Source: an uncultured Clostridia bacterium (GTDB lineage: Bacteria; Bacillota; Clostridia; Oscillospirales; CAG-272). Taken from it: DNA of 64,000 nt. Location: positions 131,307 to 195,306 of the forward strand of contig CALWJV010000016.1 of the NCBI GenBank assembly GCA_944381115.1. The letters are read 5' to 3'. Position 1 is the stretch's first letter. Every line of letters begins with the position of its first letter. Of this stretch, positions 63,446-64,000 are shown in pieces. Both the position numbers and the translations under genes were made by a program. The notes beneath the pieces were generated by a model. It saw nothing but the letters and a program-made list of their open reading frames with translations. It was not told where the DNA came from and did not search any database.

Positions 63446-64000
63446 TTATTTTTTGTAATTTGCTTCAATAAAAGCAATTATTTTCGGTGCGAGTTCTTCT
63501 TTTACAAAATCCTGAGATTGATGAACTCCGTCCCCGCAAATAGTTTTATCTGTAGGATCTATAACGATTTCATTATATGAGTCGTATACGGGGATTTCAT
63601 ATTCGGCACAAACTTCTTTCATGACATCAGCAATTTTTTCAAGGGTATATCCGTTCCTTTCGCCCTCATACCCTGCAACCTTTACAGGCGTCATAAAAAA
63701 GATAAACGCCTCGGGATAATTACTCTTCAATGTAGCGCAAAGCGTTCTTATTCCTCCGTAAAGAGTTTTGGAATCCTTGTTGGTGGGAGCAGAATCGCCA
63801 AGCTCAACAAGACCCCAGTCGTTTACTCCTCCCATAACGGAAATTATATCAGGGGTTCCTTCAATACCGGCAACCTGATCGTGCATAGTAGGTCTTACGT
63901 CGCTGTTTGCATTGCCAAGTTCTCTATGAACATTTGTGCAAAGAGTTGCTCCGCCGACTGCTAAATTTTCAACATCGTATCTCAGTTTTGTTTTGATAAT
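63446..64000 (-). CDS. SGNH/GDSL hydrolase, C-terminal part (cut by window edge)
   Basis: The 184 codons present run open to the right edge, so the first methionine seen (63886) is internal. Block II glycine in ENLAVGGAT, block III in MGGVNDWGL, then FFMTPVKVAGYEGE and the catalytic DGVH (GDGVHQSQD) near the C-terminus, here with its aspartate. The nucleophile GDS block lies outside the window. It is related in fold to the large secreted protein at the left end, and may likewise be the C-terminal domain of a larger protein. Substrate unknown; esterase or deacetylase likely. Confidence 0.82.
   Translation of the reverse strand: MIKTKLRYDVENLAVGGATLCTNVHRELGNANSDVRPTMHDQVAGIEGTPDIISVMGGVNDWGLVELGDSAPTNKDSKTLYGGIRTLCATLKSNYPEAFIFFMTPVKVAGYEGERNGYTLEKIADVMKEVCAEYEIPVYDSYNEIVIDPTDKTICGDGVHQSQDFVKEELAPKIIAFIEANYKK

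Noticed and set aside
1..64000. CRISPR arrays, insertion sequences, prophage, integrases
   Set aside because: No regular direct repeats, transposase or phage genes were seen by reading; a repeat search could not be run.

Overview
The window is a stretch of chromosome from a low-GC, Gram-positive, strictly anaerobic, spore-forming member of the Clostridia. The germination protease gpr shows sporulation. The single-chain pyruvate:ferredoxin oxidoreductase shows anaerobic metabolism. Several clostridial families of unknown function (DUF1292, DUF4364, DUF421/DUF4363, GGGtGRT, the TIGR03960/TIGR03936 pair, a zf-trcl zinc ribbon) and the single-chain PurL-type architecture agree with this. Genus cannot be assigned from the sequence. 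An alpha-L-fucosidase and two SGNH/GDSL proteins would suit a gut or other glycan-rich habitat. Coding density is high. ATG, GTG and TTG starts all occur, and many promoters are textbook sigma-A boxes with a 17-base spacer. I saw no tRNA, rRNA, CRISPR array, insertion sequence or prophage.

Layout. 1-10.5 kb: start of secA (minus), trmL (plus), then a minus-strand run cysE-cysS-glyA-upp plus a 1,450-residue secreted SGNH protein. 10.5-13.1 kb: DUF1292 gene, a probable 6S RNA, and three small genes of unknown function. 13.1-17.3 kb (minus): LacI-type regulator, the GGGtGRT/NifU-like pair, pfkA. 17.5-23.5 kb (plus): HtrA-like protease, guaB, dut, a HAD phosphatase, an SPFH-like protein. 23.5-24.9 kb (minus): a small membrane protein and gpr. 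25-35.9 kb (plus): peptide-binding lipoprotein, DUF4364, a sigma factor, a zinc-ribbon protein with a structured-looking leader, rlmB, a very large P-type-ATPase-like protein, and two linked genes of the radical-SAM/DUF2344 type. 36-37.2 kb (minus): DUF421/DUF4363 pair. 37.4-48.1 kb (plus): nifJ, then a five-gene run with a Gld-like ABC transporter, DUF4340 protein and PrsA/SurA-like foldase. 48.1-51.7 kb (minus): a divergent PurL. 52-58.3 kb (plus): B12-type radical SAM protein, copper ATPase and chaperone, GH29 fucosidase, pyrophosphatase. 58.5-64 kb: class A PBP (minus), metA (acetyl type), a membrane protein, and a partial SGNH protein entering from the right edge.

The genes are mostly ordinary housekeeping. 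Two things stand out. First, the 1,013-residue protein at 30.3-33.3 kb has the eight-helix layout and loop order of a heavy-metal P-type ATPase, but every catalytic motif (CPC, phosphorylated Asp, TGD, GDGxND, TGE) is gone, and a roughly 465-residue acidic tail has been added. Second, the PurL homologue at 48.1-51.7 kb keeps the whole fold but has lost the two conserved histidine motifs of the synthetase and the cysteine of the glutaminase. Both look like pseudoenzymes kept intact by selection. Other points worth checking are a zinc-ribbon insertion in an extracellular DUF4340 protein, an Asp-to-Asn change in the SGNH catalytic motif, and several structured non-coding stretches.
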